Assembly (NCBI GenBank): GCA_030671005.1
Contig: DAOVAN010000061.1
Coordinates: 1 to 9,097 of the forward strand
Origin: Caldifarciminota bacterium
Lineage (GTDB): Bacteria; Hydrothermota; Tepidihabitantia; SM23-42
Direction: 5' to 3'
DNA: 9,097 nucleotides
Position 1 is the first letter of the stretch. Each line of letters opens with the position of its first letter. This document shows positions 1 to 5,863 of the stretch, piece after piece. Made by a program: the position numbers and the translations under genes. Under the pieces are notes generated by a model. That model did not search any database. It was not told the DNA's origin and was given only the letters and a program-made list of their open reading frames with translations.

Positions 1-303
1 GCCCTGACTGCTGACATTACAAAGATACTTGTCGGCATGTTCGCGGACGAAGAAAACTCTTTCTTTGATAATCTAGGCTACGAATTCACTGAAGCATGGA
101 AAGGTGTGGGATTGGAAGTCGATTATTACAATTTCGTCAAGTTACGAGCCGGATACTTCCAGGACAGCGAAGGAAGAAGAACGGGCTTCACCTATGGTGG
201 CGGCATAAGAGCAGGTGGATTCTCACTCGATGTTGGGGTTGACCAGAGTATCTACGACTTTCCAACAACAAACCGAAAATTCTCTATTTCTTATCAATTT
301 TAG
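1..303 (+). CDS. PorV/PorQ-like outer-membrane beta-barrel protein, C-terminal part (5' end outside window)
   Basis: The reading frame is open from the first base, so this is the last 100 residues of a longer protein. It shows alternating hydrophobic/polar beta strands with Gly and aromatic residues, including KLRAGYF near residues 47-53, a GGGIRAGGFSLDVGVD segment, and a terminal strand ending in Tyr-Gln-Phe. A final Phe is the usual C-terminal signal of outer-membrane barrels recognised by the BAM machinery. The pattern Trp...GxE..Y....LRAGY, then a Gly-rich hairpin and a short last strand, resembles the C-terminus of PorV/PorQ (UPF0164) proteins. In type IX secretion PorV is a shuttle that carries substrates with C-terminal sorting domains. 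A protein with such a domain is encoded at 3309-4406. The family call is from pattern memory. Another small barrel family is possible because the N-terminal two thirds are not visible. Confidence 0.6.
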   Translation, partial: ALTADITKILVGMFADEENSFFDNLGYEFTEAWKGVGLEVDYYNFVKLRAGYFQDSEGRRTGFTYGGGIRAGGFSLDVGVDQSIYDFPTTNRKFSISYQF

Positions 304-474
304 AAGAATCTCTTTACTACGATCGATCTAGCGTAAAAGAAAAGGATTATACATTTAAACGGGGCTGTTAGGCAGCGAAGCGTATCCCAGCGCTGCTATG
401 CTATGATCGTTCCGACAGAGAACATGCCGCCATGTTCGTACGCGTCAACATCACAACGCATATGGAGAAATAGT
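304..474 (+). promoter_or_regulatory. 171-base leader with two successive hairpins before the epimerase / NusG-paralogue pair
   Basis: This gap holds no convincing gene. Two potential RNA hairpins follow each other. The first pairs GCAGCG (372-377) with CGCTGC (391-396), extendable by one G-U pair, with a 13-base loop. The second pairs GAACATG (420-426) with CATGTTC (431-437) around a CCGC loop. Neither is followed by a T-run, so they do not look like intrinsic terminators. An ATG at 403 is in frame with the epimerase but has no ribosome binding site. No good -35/-10 pair was found: TATACA at 348 and TATGAT at 402 lack partners. A recruitment site for the NusG paralogue encoded downstream is a guess from context. 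Confidence 0.35.
464..467 (+). promoter_or_regulatory. Shine-Dalgarno GGAG deciding the GTG start of the epimerase
   Basis: GGAG lies 7 bases upstream of GTG 475. The protein then begins just before the Rossmann motif (VVGASGFVG), as expected for the family. The upstream in-frame ATG at 403 has no such site. Confidence 0.75.
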
Positions 475-1449
475 GTGAAACAACAAAGAATATTGGTTGT
501 CGGCGCAAGTGGTTTTGTTGGCAAGAATCTTGTCCTCACAATCGCAAAAAGAAAGAACATCCGCATACTTGTTCGTGCTACCTCAAACATTGAGCTGTTC
601 AAGGGCAATTCCAGAATAGAGATTCTCTATGGTAATTTGGAAACCGACCAAGGAATCGCCGAGGCCTTGAGGGGCGTCGACATCGTCATCCATTGTGCAG
701 CAAAAACCATGGGCCGGAGTTACTGGGAATTCTACAATACCAACACCCTGGGCACTGCTAACCTGATAAGTGCGATGCACAGCCAAAATGTGCATAAGAT
801 TCTCTATTTGAGTTCTCATGCTGTCTGTGGGCCATGCTCCAGTGACACACCACGGCGGGAGCATGAAAGACCAACCCCAATATCATTTTACGGACGCACG
901 AAGAAACTAGCTGAAGACCTGATCATCAAGAGTGGATTGTCCTTCACGATTCTCAGATCGGTCTCTGTGTACGGTCCCCATGACAAAGAAATACTGACCT
1001 ATATCAAGTTACTCAACTCAGGCATATGTCCTATTGTTGGGTATGGAACAAAGTACCTGAACCTTATTTATGTACAGGATTTGGTCGACTTGATCATAAG
1101 AATTGTAGAAACTGACCATTTTTTCAACAGCATCTATTTCGCGAACGATGGCCAATACTATGCATTGGATTCCATTATGGACAAAATCGCCAGCGCCTTG
1201 CACAAAAAGAATATCAAGATACACGTACCCACTTTTCTCGCCTTGTTTATCGGATTGCTAAACGATGTTTTCGTTCAAGCGGATAAGAAACTGGTCACCC
1301 GGGATAAAATCAGAGAACTATCCTGTCAGTACTGGATGTGCAGCAGTGAACGTGTTGTCAAGAACATGGAATTCAAGCCCAAGTATTCATTTGACCGCGG
1401 TATCGTCGAGACCATCCATTGGTATAGAAAGCAAGGAGTCCTCAGTTAA
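475..1449 (+). CDS. NAD(P)-dependent sugar-nucleotide epimerase/dehydratase (extended SDR)
   Basis: 324 residues, typical for extended short-chain dehydrogenases. The N-terminal dinucleotide motif GASGFVG is at residues 10-16, a GNL element at 53-55 follows the third strand, and HCAAK at 73-77 follows the fourth. The active site is Ser113/Ser114 (YLSSHAV) with Tyr139-Gly-Arg-Thr-Lys143. An LRSVSVYGP segment begins the substrate half. Such enzymes oxidise a nucleotide sugar with bound NAD and then epimerise, dehydrate or reduce it, usually for cell-surface polysaccharide synthesis. The exact substrate cannot be read; the looser C-terminal half suggests the general 4-epimerase/3-beta-HSD-like group rather than GalE. 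GTG 475 with GGAG is preferred over ATG 403, whose extra 24 residues look unlike protein. The gene lies 63 bases before a UpxY-type NusG, a regulator class linked to polysaccharide operons. Confidence 0.88.
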   Translation: MKQQRILVVGASGFVGKNLVLTIAKRKNIRILVRATSNIELFKGNSRIEILYGNLETDQGIAEALRGVDIVIHCAAKTMGRSYWEFYNTNTLGTANLISAMHSQNVHKILYLSSHAVCGPCSSDTPRREHERPTPISFYGRTKKLAEDLIIKSGLSFTILRSVSVYGPHDKEILTYIKLLNSGICPIVGYGTKYLNLIYVQDLVDLIIRIVETDHFFNSIYFANDGQYYALDSIMDKIASALHKKNIKIHVPTFLALFIGLLNDVFVQADKKLVTRDKIRELSCQYWMCSSERVVKNMEFKPKYSFDRGIVETIHWYRKQGVLS

Positions 1450-1467
1450 CTCCGGAGCAAAGCAGTC

Positions 1468-1495
1468 TTGACAAAAAAGCGGATGCAAATATAAT
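1468..1495 (+). promoter_or_regulatory. Consensus sigma-70 promoter for the NusG paralogue (TTGACA-N16-TATAAT)
   Basis: TTGACA (1468-1473) and TATAAT (1490-1495) match the vegetative consensus perfectly with a 16-base spacer. The predicted start of transcription is near 1502, only about 10 bases before ATG 1513, and it would remove most of the AGAGGG ribosome site (1498-1503). The gene could therefore be expressed both from this promoter with a very short leader and by read-through from the epimerase with a full site. Confidence 0.75.
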
Positions 1496-1512
1496 AAAGA
1501 GGGAATAATGAA

Positions 1513-2004
1513 ATGAGCTGGTATGCCGGATATACAAAATGCAATCACGAACGGATCGTGCACAAGATCCTTCATGAGAAAGGCATAAATACCTTCCTTC
1601 CGGAGATCATTGTCCCCAGCCGCCGTAACGATCGCAAAATTCTGATCAAACGCCCTCTTTTCAGAAACTACCTTTTTATTGAACTGGACGAATTACGAGA
1701 ACATTGGATGAAGGTGTTTCGCACCCCAGGCTTAGCCCGCATCTGCGGGAATGGAAGACCAACACCAATACCGGATGAAGACATCAATTCAATCAAGATC
1801 TTCGTCAGCAGCGACAGAAATCTCTATCCGCTGCCTTTTCTGCATGTCGGAGACAGGGTTCAAGTAACATCCGGCCCTCTCACCGGAGCAATCGGCATAC
1901 TCGTCAAGGAAGACCGCAAGAAAAGAAGACTTTCCGTTTCAGTCGAATTGATGGGACAGTCGGTTGTGATATCGCTGTTCGACGATGAAGTGAAACCGTT
2001 CTGA
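1513..2004 (+). CDS. UpxY/RfaH-type NusG paralogue, transcription antiterminator
   Basis: 163 residues with the two NusG domains. The NGN domain (about 1-105) opens with WYAGYTK and carries FLPE (28-31), RPLFRNYLFIEL (47-58) and TPGLARICGNG (71-81). The KOW domain (about 111-140) reads HVGDRVQVTSGPLTG and then a basic segment. This is the layout of specialised NusG proteins (UpxY in Bacteroides, RfaH, LoaP), which ride on RNA polymerase after recruitment at an operon leader and suppress early termination, usually in polysaccharide or other long operons. The PIPDEDI segment at 85-91 is typical of the UpxY side, and the protein lacks the longer linker of housekeeping NusG. No secE or rplK neighbour is present, which argues against the housekeeping copy. 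Start ATG 1513 is preceded by AGAGGG nine bases upstream. The next gene, trpS, faces it, so nothing downstream in this window can be its target. Confidence 0.85.
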   Translation: MSWYAGYTKCNHERIVHKILHEKGINTFLPEIIVPSRRNDRKILIKRPLFRNYLFIELDELREHWMKVFRTPGLARICGNGRPTPIPDEDINSIKIFVSSDRNLYPLPFLHVGDRVQVTSGPLTGAIGILVKEDRKKRRLSVSVELMGQSVVISLFDDEVKPF

Positions 2005-2101
2005 AATAAACCCTAAACAATAAAATTCATTAAAACGATTCCCCTCTTGCCAGAATCATACTGCGGTCTCTGTGGAGTTATTGTTTTACTATGGGATCTA
2101 T
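2005..2101. other. Convergent gap between the NusG paralogue and trpS, no clear terminator
   Basis: 97 bases between two convergent genes. The only inverted repeat noticed is AAACAATAA (2015-2023) against TTATTGTTT (2078-2086), a 9-bp stem made almost entirely of A-T pairs around a 54-base loop. That is too weak to call a terminator. No GC-rich stem with a T-run is visible on either strand. Confidence 0.4.
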
Positions 2102-3094
2102 TTAGTGAAATGAACTAATACCTATTTTCCCGTACACATCGTCCATCGTCTTGATGGCAATATCCTTGGCTTTCCTCTGCCCCTGTTTCAGGACGTCGTA
2201 AACATATTCCTTGTCACTACGCAGCTCACGCTGTTTCTTTTGAATCGGCTCCAACTCTCCATACATGTTTTCCAGCAGAATTTTCTTACAATCAAGGCAG
2301 CCGATGCCTGCGGTACTGCATTCGCGAGCGCAGTAGTCAACTTCCTCCTTCTTTGAGAAAGCCTTGTGCATTGTGAAGAGGTTACAGTCCTCAGGCTTCC
2401 CCGGATCCGTCCTCCTTTTTCTTCGGACATCTGTCACCGCGGTCGACAACTTCTTCCACATTTCATCTTTGCTCTCATCAAGGTAGATGCAATTGTCGAG
2501 TGATTTGCTCATCTTGCTGACGCCATCGAGACCCAAGATCCGCGCCACCTCGCCCAGCTTCGCCTCCGGCTCAGGAAATACATGACCAAAGGCTGAATTG
2601 AACCTTCTGACTATCTCGCGGGTCAACTCGAGATGAGGTAGCTGATCGTCACCAACCGGCACGACTTCAGCCTTGTAGACTATTATATCCGCTGCCATTA
2701 ACACAGGATAGTCGAGCAGACCCATATTCACATTGTCCGGGTTCTGCTGACGTTTCTCCTTAAAGGTTGGGACTCTCAGGAGCCAAGATATCGGGGTGAT
2801 TGTGTTCAGAATCCAAGCCAATTCGCTATGTTCTGAAACCGTAGACTGAACCATTAAGACACTTCTTTCTGGGTCAATGCCCGCCGCCATATAATCTACT
2901 GCGCAGTCCACTATGCTCTTCTCCATTTCCTTGGGGTCGAAACGCACCGTCATGGCGTGATAATCGACTATGCCGTAAATGCAATAATAATCCTCCTGCA
3001 GCGAAATCATATTGCGCATCGCGCCAACGTAATTGCCGATATGCAAGCGGCCAGAAGGCTGGATACCACTGAAGACTCTTTTCTTATCTGCCAT
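2102..3094 (-). CDS. trpS: Tryptophan--tRNA ligase (TrpRS) with a four-cysteine [4Fe-4S] motif
   Basis: 330 residues, normal bacterial TrpRS length. It attaches tryptophan to tRNA-Trp in the cytoplasm. The class I signatures are plain: PSGRLHIGNYVGA (HIGN at residues 18-21) and KMSKS at 194-198. VGDDQLPHLELTREI (147-161) is the usual TrpRS dimer/substrate segment. In the anticodon-binding part, Cys237, Cys259, Cys266 and Cys269 give C-x21-C-x6-C-x2-C, followed by KKILL. This is nearly the C-x22-C-x6-C-x2-C motif that holds a [4Fe-4S] cluster in Thermotoga maritima TrpRS; another cysteine sits at 255. The start ATG has no Shine-Dalgarno sequence but a promoter-like pair just upstream, so it may be translated leaderless. 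It diverges from the secreted-protein gene at 3309 and converges with the NusG paralogue. Confidence 0.97.
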   Translation of the reverse strand: MADKKRVFSGIQPSGRLHIGNYVGAMRNMISLQEDYYCIYGIVDYHAMTVRFDPKEMEKSIVDCAVDYMAAGIDPERSVLMVQSTVSEHSELAWILNTITPISWLLRVPTFKEKRQQNPDNVNMGLLDYPVLMAADIIVYKAEVVPVGDDQLPHLELTREIVRRFNSAFGHVFPEPEAKLGEVARILGLDGVSKMSKSLDNCIYLDESKDEMWKKLSTAVTDVRRKRRTDPGKPEDCNLFTMHKAFSKKEEVDYCARECSTAGIGCLDCKKILLENMYGELEPIQKKQRELRSDKEYVYDVLKQGQRKAKDIAIKTMDDVYGKIGISSFH

Positions 3095-3100
3095 ATTGCT

Positions 3101-3128
3101 ATGATATCCGAAAAAAGTGTCAAGTCAA
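3101..3128 (-). promoter_or_regulatory. Probable trpS promoter with a leaderless layout (TTGACT-N16-TATCAT)
   Basis: On the minus strand TTGACT (3128-3123) and TATCAT (3106-3101) match five of six consensus bases each with a 16-base spacer. The -10 element ends only six bases before the trpS ATG (3094-3092), so transcription would begin at or next to the start codon. An overlapping TTGACA (3124-3119) has only an 11- to 12-base spacer and is probably not used. Confidence 0.5.
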
Positions 3129-3241
3129 CATCTCTCTTTGAATATCCAGATGGAACATTTTTCCCCATATCCGGCAGGGCTACAAATAGCTTCCATTTGC
3201 GCCGCGTGCAGGTGGTACAATGACAGGTGCAAAGTAGACTA

Positions 3242-3269
3242 TTGACAAATTAAAATCAGTGCTTATAAT
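3242..3269 (+). promoter_or_regulatory. Perfect consensus sigma-70 promoter of the secreted-protein gene
   Basis: TTGACA (3242-3247) and TATAAT (3264-3269) are separated by 16 bases, the same arrangement as before the NusG paralogue. The predicted transcript starts near 3276, leaving a leader of about 33 bases with a strong AAGGGGG ribosome site (3299-3305) before ATG 3309. The promoter probably also drives the overlapping thiolase gene. Confidence 0.8.
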
Positions 3270-3308
3270 TAAGTGTGAAGGGAACGACGCTATATAACAA
3301 GGGGGTCT

Positions 3309-4406
3309 ATGAGAAGATTAAGCGTCTTGATTTTTCTTGTATGCCTTGCCTCGGGCGCATGGCAATCCAGCGAGGAAATCGCACTTACTAGAATAAACAA
3401 GGTCAATGACCTGGCGATAAATGACAACGGAGAGATCTGGATACTCTCTCCTTCAGCAGTTTCCCGAATTGATGCGAAAAGCGGCAATCTGCTGCTTCCG
3501 AAGCAAGTCCAGAACGCAAAAGCACTCGCTGTCCTTGGTGAAAGCATCTACCTAGTGGACAAAAGCAGTCAACTGCTAGTATATCCGGCGAGCAACGAGG
3601 AGAACGCAGTTGCCACCGGGCTCCATTTCAACAACCCAACCCAGATGACCGCGCTATCAATTAACGGCAGCCCAGGCATTATCGCACGCGAACCCAATAG
3701 ACTGGTCTACGCAACACCTTTTGAAATCCTTGGCTCGATCAGCACCAATGCTGAGCGTTTTGCGGCAATTCCTAGAGCCAATTACACTGAGCGAAATACC
3801 CCATTATTCACTCTTAACGGAAACAGAATCTTCGCCTGGACCGGGGGTAGATTTACTAACGCCGATAATTACAGCAGTAAGCTTATCTACAGCGCTTCGA
3901 ACAGCATTCTTGATTTCTGCGCCGACAAGAAGGGCAATCTTTATATATTATTCACGGATTCAATTACCGTCATCAACCACGATGGTGAATACAAAGGCAA
4001 AATAGGTGTCGGTCACATATCGTACGGATCGAAAATATTGACGAATCCAAAAACCAATGACCTAGTCGTCTTTGATCAATTGGCAAGAAGTATACAGATA
4101 GTATCTGAGACTGGGCGCAATGCCGAAGACCTGATCGTACTGAACAAGAACAACCCTAACCCAGTCGACAACTACACAGAGATCTCCTTCACTCTAAATG
4201 AACCCCTGAACCTAACGATCACGATCTATAACCTGATTGGCGAACCGGTCAAGCTAATTGCCAGAGACCGTTACTTGAATGGCACGCACCGTGTAATCTG
4301 GAACGCAGATGACGAGCAAGGCAGTCTAGTCCCTAACGGCGTGTACTTCTATAGACTTGAATCCAAGAAAGGCGTTGCCATAAGGCAATTAATTGTGCTC
4401 AGATAA
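3309..4406 (+). CDS. Secreted propeller-like protein with C-terminal FlgD-like/type IX sorting domain
   Basis: 365 residues. Residues 1 to about 20 form a signal peptide: Arg-Arg, then a hydrophobic LSVLIFLVCLA core and SGA. There is no valid lipobox, since Val precedes the Cys. The middle (about 25-270) holds degenerate NHL/WD-like blades, for example VNDLAINDNGEIWILS near 32-47 and ILDFCADKKGNLYILF later, suggesting a beta-propeller. From about residue 278, NPNPVDNYTEISFTL starts an Ig-like domain that continues through ITIYNLIGEPV, NGTHRVIWNADD and VPNGVYFYRLES to RQLIVLR. This is the pattern of FlgD-like/type IX C-terminal sorting domains, which direct proteins to or across the outer membrane. 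The ligand or role of the propeller is unknown. Its last 14 bases overlap the next gene, which suggests translational coupling. Confidence 0.8.
   Translation: MRRLSVLIFLVCLASGAWQSSEEIALTRINKVNDLAINDNGEIWILSPSAVSRIDAKSGNLLLPKQVQNAKALAVLGESIYLVDKSSQLLVYPASNEENAVATGLHFNNPTQMTALSINGSPGIIAREPNRLVYATPFEILGSISTNAERFAAIPRANYTERNTPLFTLNGNRIFAWTGGRFTNADNYSSKLIYSASNSILDFCADKKGNLYILFTDSITVINHDGEYKGKIGVGHISYGSKILTNPKTNDLVVFDQLARSIQIVSETGRNAEDLIVLNKNNPNPVDNYTEISFTLNEPLNLTITIYNLIGEPVKLIARDRYLNGTHRVIWNADDEQGSLVPNGVYFYRLESKKGVAIRQLIVLR
4380..4385 (+). promoter_or_regulatory. ATAAGG ribosome site supporting the TTG start of the thiolase
   Basis: ATAAGG lies seven bases before TTG 4393, inside the last codons of the secreted-protein gene. 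No ATG or GTG occurs in frame between 4393 and the P-loop, so this site decides the start and couples the two genes. Confidence 0.5.
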
Positions 4407-5142
4407 ACCTCGCCTGCATAACCCGAATTCCGGGGCAGCATCAAAAGCAGGTCTTTCCTCCATCAGGTTTACATTAAGGCGTCACTCCATACTGGAAAAA
4501 CACACGAGCGTCCTGGTTGGTATCTCAGGCGGTATAGATAGTCTAGTACTTTTGTTTCTACTCCTGAAATACAATGAGACATATCAACAAAGGTGGGATA
4601 TCAAAGCCGCCCACATCGATGCAGGGTTTCCCGACTGGAATCCAGCGGCTCTCGTAAAATACCTCGCCGCGCGCAAAATTCAGACCATCGTGGTCAGAAC
4701 CAACATCTACAAGAAAATACAAAGAGTTCAGGACAAGTGCTTCTTCTGTTCGCGAGAAAGACGCAAGAAGCTCATGGAAATTGCTGAAGAATTGGATATT
4801 TTCAATGTCGCGCTGGCACATCATCAAGCAGATGCGGTCGAAACATTACTCCTTAACATGCTCTACACGGGACGGATGGGCACCCTTTTACCCAAACAGC
4901 CAATCGTTCGTGGCCGTTTCTCTTTCTTGCGCCCGTTATACTATATGGACAAGAAGACCATCCTGAAAATCGCCAATGCCTTTGGTCTAGAGAGCCTCGG
5001 CAGATCCTGCCCTTTTTATCAAGATTCGAGGCGTGAGCTAATACGTAATTTGCTGAATACAATCAAGAAGAAAAATCCTGACGTCTACACCAATATCTTC
5101 CGTAGCATGTTCAACATAAACAAACCATACATGCCCTCCTGA
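4393..5142 (+). CDS. TtcA/TilS-family PP-loop ATPase, probable tRNA 2-thiocytidine synthase
   Basis: 249 residues. The ATP-pyrophosphatase P-loop SGGIDS is at 45-50, preceded by VLVGI. Cys116-Phe-Phe-Cys119-Ser-Arg matches the CxxCSR element of TtcA, followed by ALAHHQADAVETLLLNMLY (140-158), the family's helix, and a third cysteine, Cys206 (RSCPFYQ). In TtcA two CxxC cysteines and one later cysteine bind a [4Fe-4S] cluster used to put sulfur on cytidine 32 of tRNA. TtcA usually has SGGKDS and is longer; TtuA has zinc ribbons that are missing here. The only usable start in frame is TTG 4393, with ATAAGG seven bases upstream, inside the end of the preceding gene. The first 25 residues are not conserved-looking, so a later non-standard start is possible. 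Confidence 0.8.
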   Translation: MCSDKPRLHNPNSGAASKAGLSSIRFTLRRHSILEKHTSVLVGISGGIDSLVLLFLLLKYNETYQQRWDIKAAHIDAGFPDWNPAALVKYLAARKIQTIVVRTNIYKKIQRVQDKCFFCSRERRKKLMEIAEELDIFNVALAHHQADAVETLLLNMLYTGRMGTLLPKQPIVRGRFSFLRPLYYMDKKTILKIANAFGLESLGRSCPFYQDSRRELIRNLLNTIKKKNPDVYTNIFRSMFNINKPYMPS

Positions 5143-5164
5143 GAAACGCCGGACAGGCATCTGA

Positions 5165-5704
5165 TCAGGAAAACCGGAATTCATCCAATGCAGTATAAAT
5201 CGGCCCCTCTGGTTTCAAGGTTGACTTGAAGAGCGTGAGCGCGTTTACTGAAAACGGCTCACTCGTTATTGCCTTTTCCAGTATATGGTCTATCTTGCAG
5301 AACGTCTTTATTCTTCCGATCGTCAGGTGCGGATGGAATCGCTTTTCTTCCTTAAATCCAAATCGCGCAAGAGCCTTTTCTATTTCGGCGGCGATATTGC
5401 ATAGCATCTCGCTACCCTCTTTCACGCCAATCCACAACACCCTTGGATTTCTTGGATTCGGAAAACAACCAAGCCCTGTCAGTTGTGCGTTGAAGGGACG
5501 ATATCTTTTGCCGATCTCTTCAATCACGGGCGTTATCTCGACCTTCTTCTTTTCATCGATCTCACCGAGAAATTTCAAGGTGATATGCAGATTATCGAAC
5601 TTGACCCATTTGATCGGCAATTCTCTCTTTGCTTCGATCTGTATAAAATCATCAATCTTCTTCCTTATGTGCTCTGGAACCTCAACTGCCAAAAACGTCC
5701 TCAT
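5165..5704 (-). CDS. thpR: RNA 2',3'-cyclic phosphodiesterase (2'-5' RNA ligase, LigT/ThpR)
   Basis: 179 residues from ATG 5704, the usual family size. The two HxTx motifs of the 2H phosphoesterase fold are present: HITL at 40-43 and HLTI at 126-129, each within its typical surroundings (NLHITLKFLGE and FHPHLTIGR). The N-terminus MRTFLAVEVPE is characteristic. The enzyme opens 2',3'-cyclic phosphates on RNA and can join tRNA halves by 2'-5' bonds in vitro; its role in bacteria is uncertain. The start at 5704 is chosen over one seven codons upstream because AAGGAG sits four bases before it and the family begins there. It ends 22 bases from the convergent thiolase gene. In many genomes thpR directly follows cinA and precedes recA; here it follows xth after 159 bases and recA is absent. 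Confidence 0.93.
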   Translation of the reverse strand: MRTFLAVEVPEHIRKKIDDFIQIEAKRELPIKWVKFDNLHITLKFLGEIDEKKKVEITPVIEEIGKRYRPFNAQLTGLGCFPNPRNPRVLWIGVKEGSEMLCNIAAEIEKALARFGFKEEKRFHPHLTIGRIKTFCKIDHILEKAITSEPFSVNALTLFKSTLKPEGPIYTALDEFRFS

Positions 5705-5863
5705 CTCACTCCTTTTCTGTAACACCCCAATGTTTCAAACACCAAACTGATTTACCTGAAGACGATAATCTGTCATTCTGGTAATTCTCGGATTGAAGGA
5801 TTGAGAGACATGGATGATTCATCATATTTGAACAGAGAAATCAATCGCTTGATAGAACACGAA
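5705..5863 (-). other. 159-base gap between xth and thpR
   Basis: No open frame of note. It contains an 8-base near-perfect tandem repeat (GGATTGAA at 5790-5797, GGATTGAG at 5798-5805 on the + strand) and the thpR ribosome site AAGGAG (5709-5714, complement). No convincing -35/-10 pair and no terminator hairpin with a T-run were found, so it is open whether thpR is transcribed with the genes upstream. Confidence 0.4.

Noticed and set aside
403..474. ATG 403 as the start of the epimerase
   Set aside because: It has no ribosome site, and the 24 extra residues lie before the usual Rossmann N-terminus. GTG 475 has GGAG seven bases upstream.
2015..2086. Inverted repeat AAACAATAA / TTATTGTTT as a bidirectional terminator
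   Set aside because: The stem has only one G-C pair, the loop is 54 bases, and no T-run follows. Chance is likely in A/T-rich DNA.
5137..5170. Inverted repeat TCCTGA / TCAGGA spanning the two convergent stop codons as a terminator
   Set aside because: It is a six-base stem with a 22-base loop and no T-run. Both arms contain stop codons, so the match is partly forced.
5221..5750. Long + strand open frame opposite thpR
   Set aside because: It lies entirely antisense to a well-supported gene and its translation has no recognisable motif.
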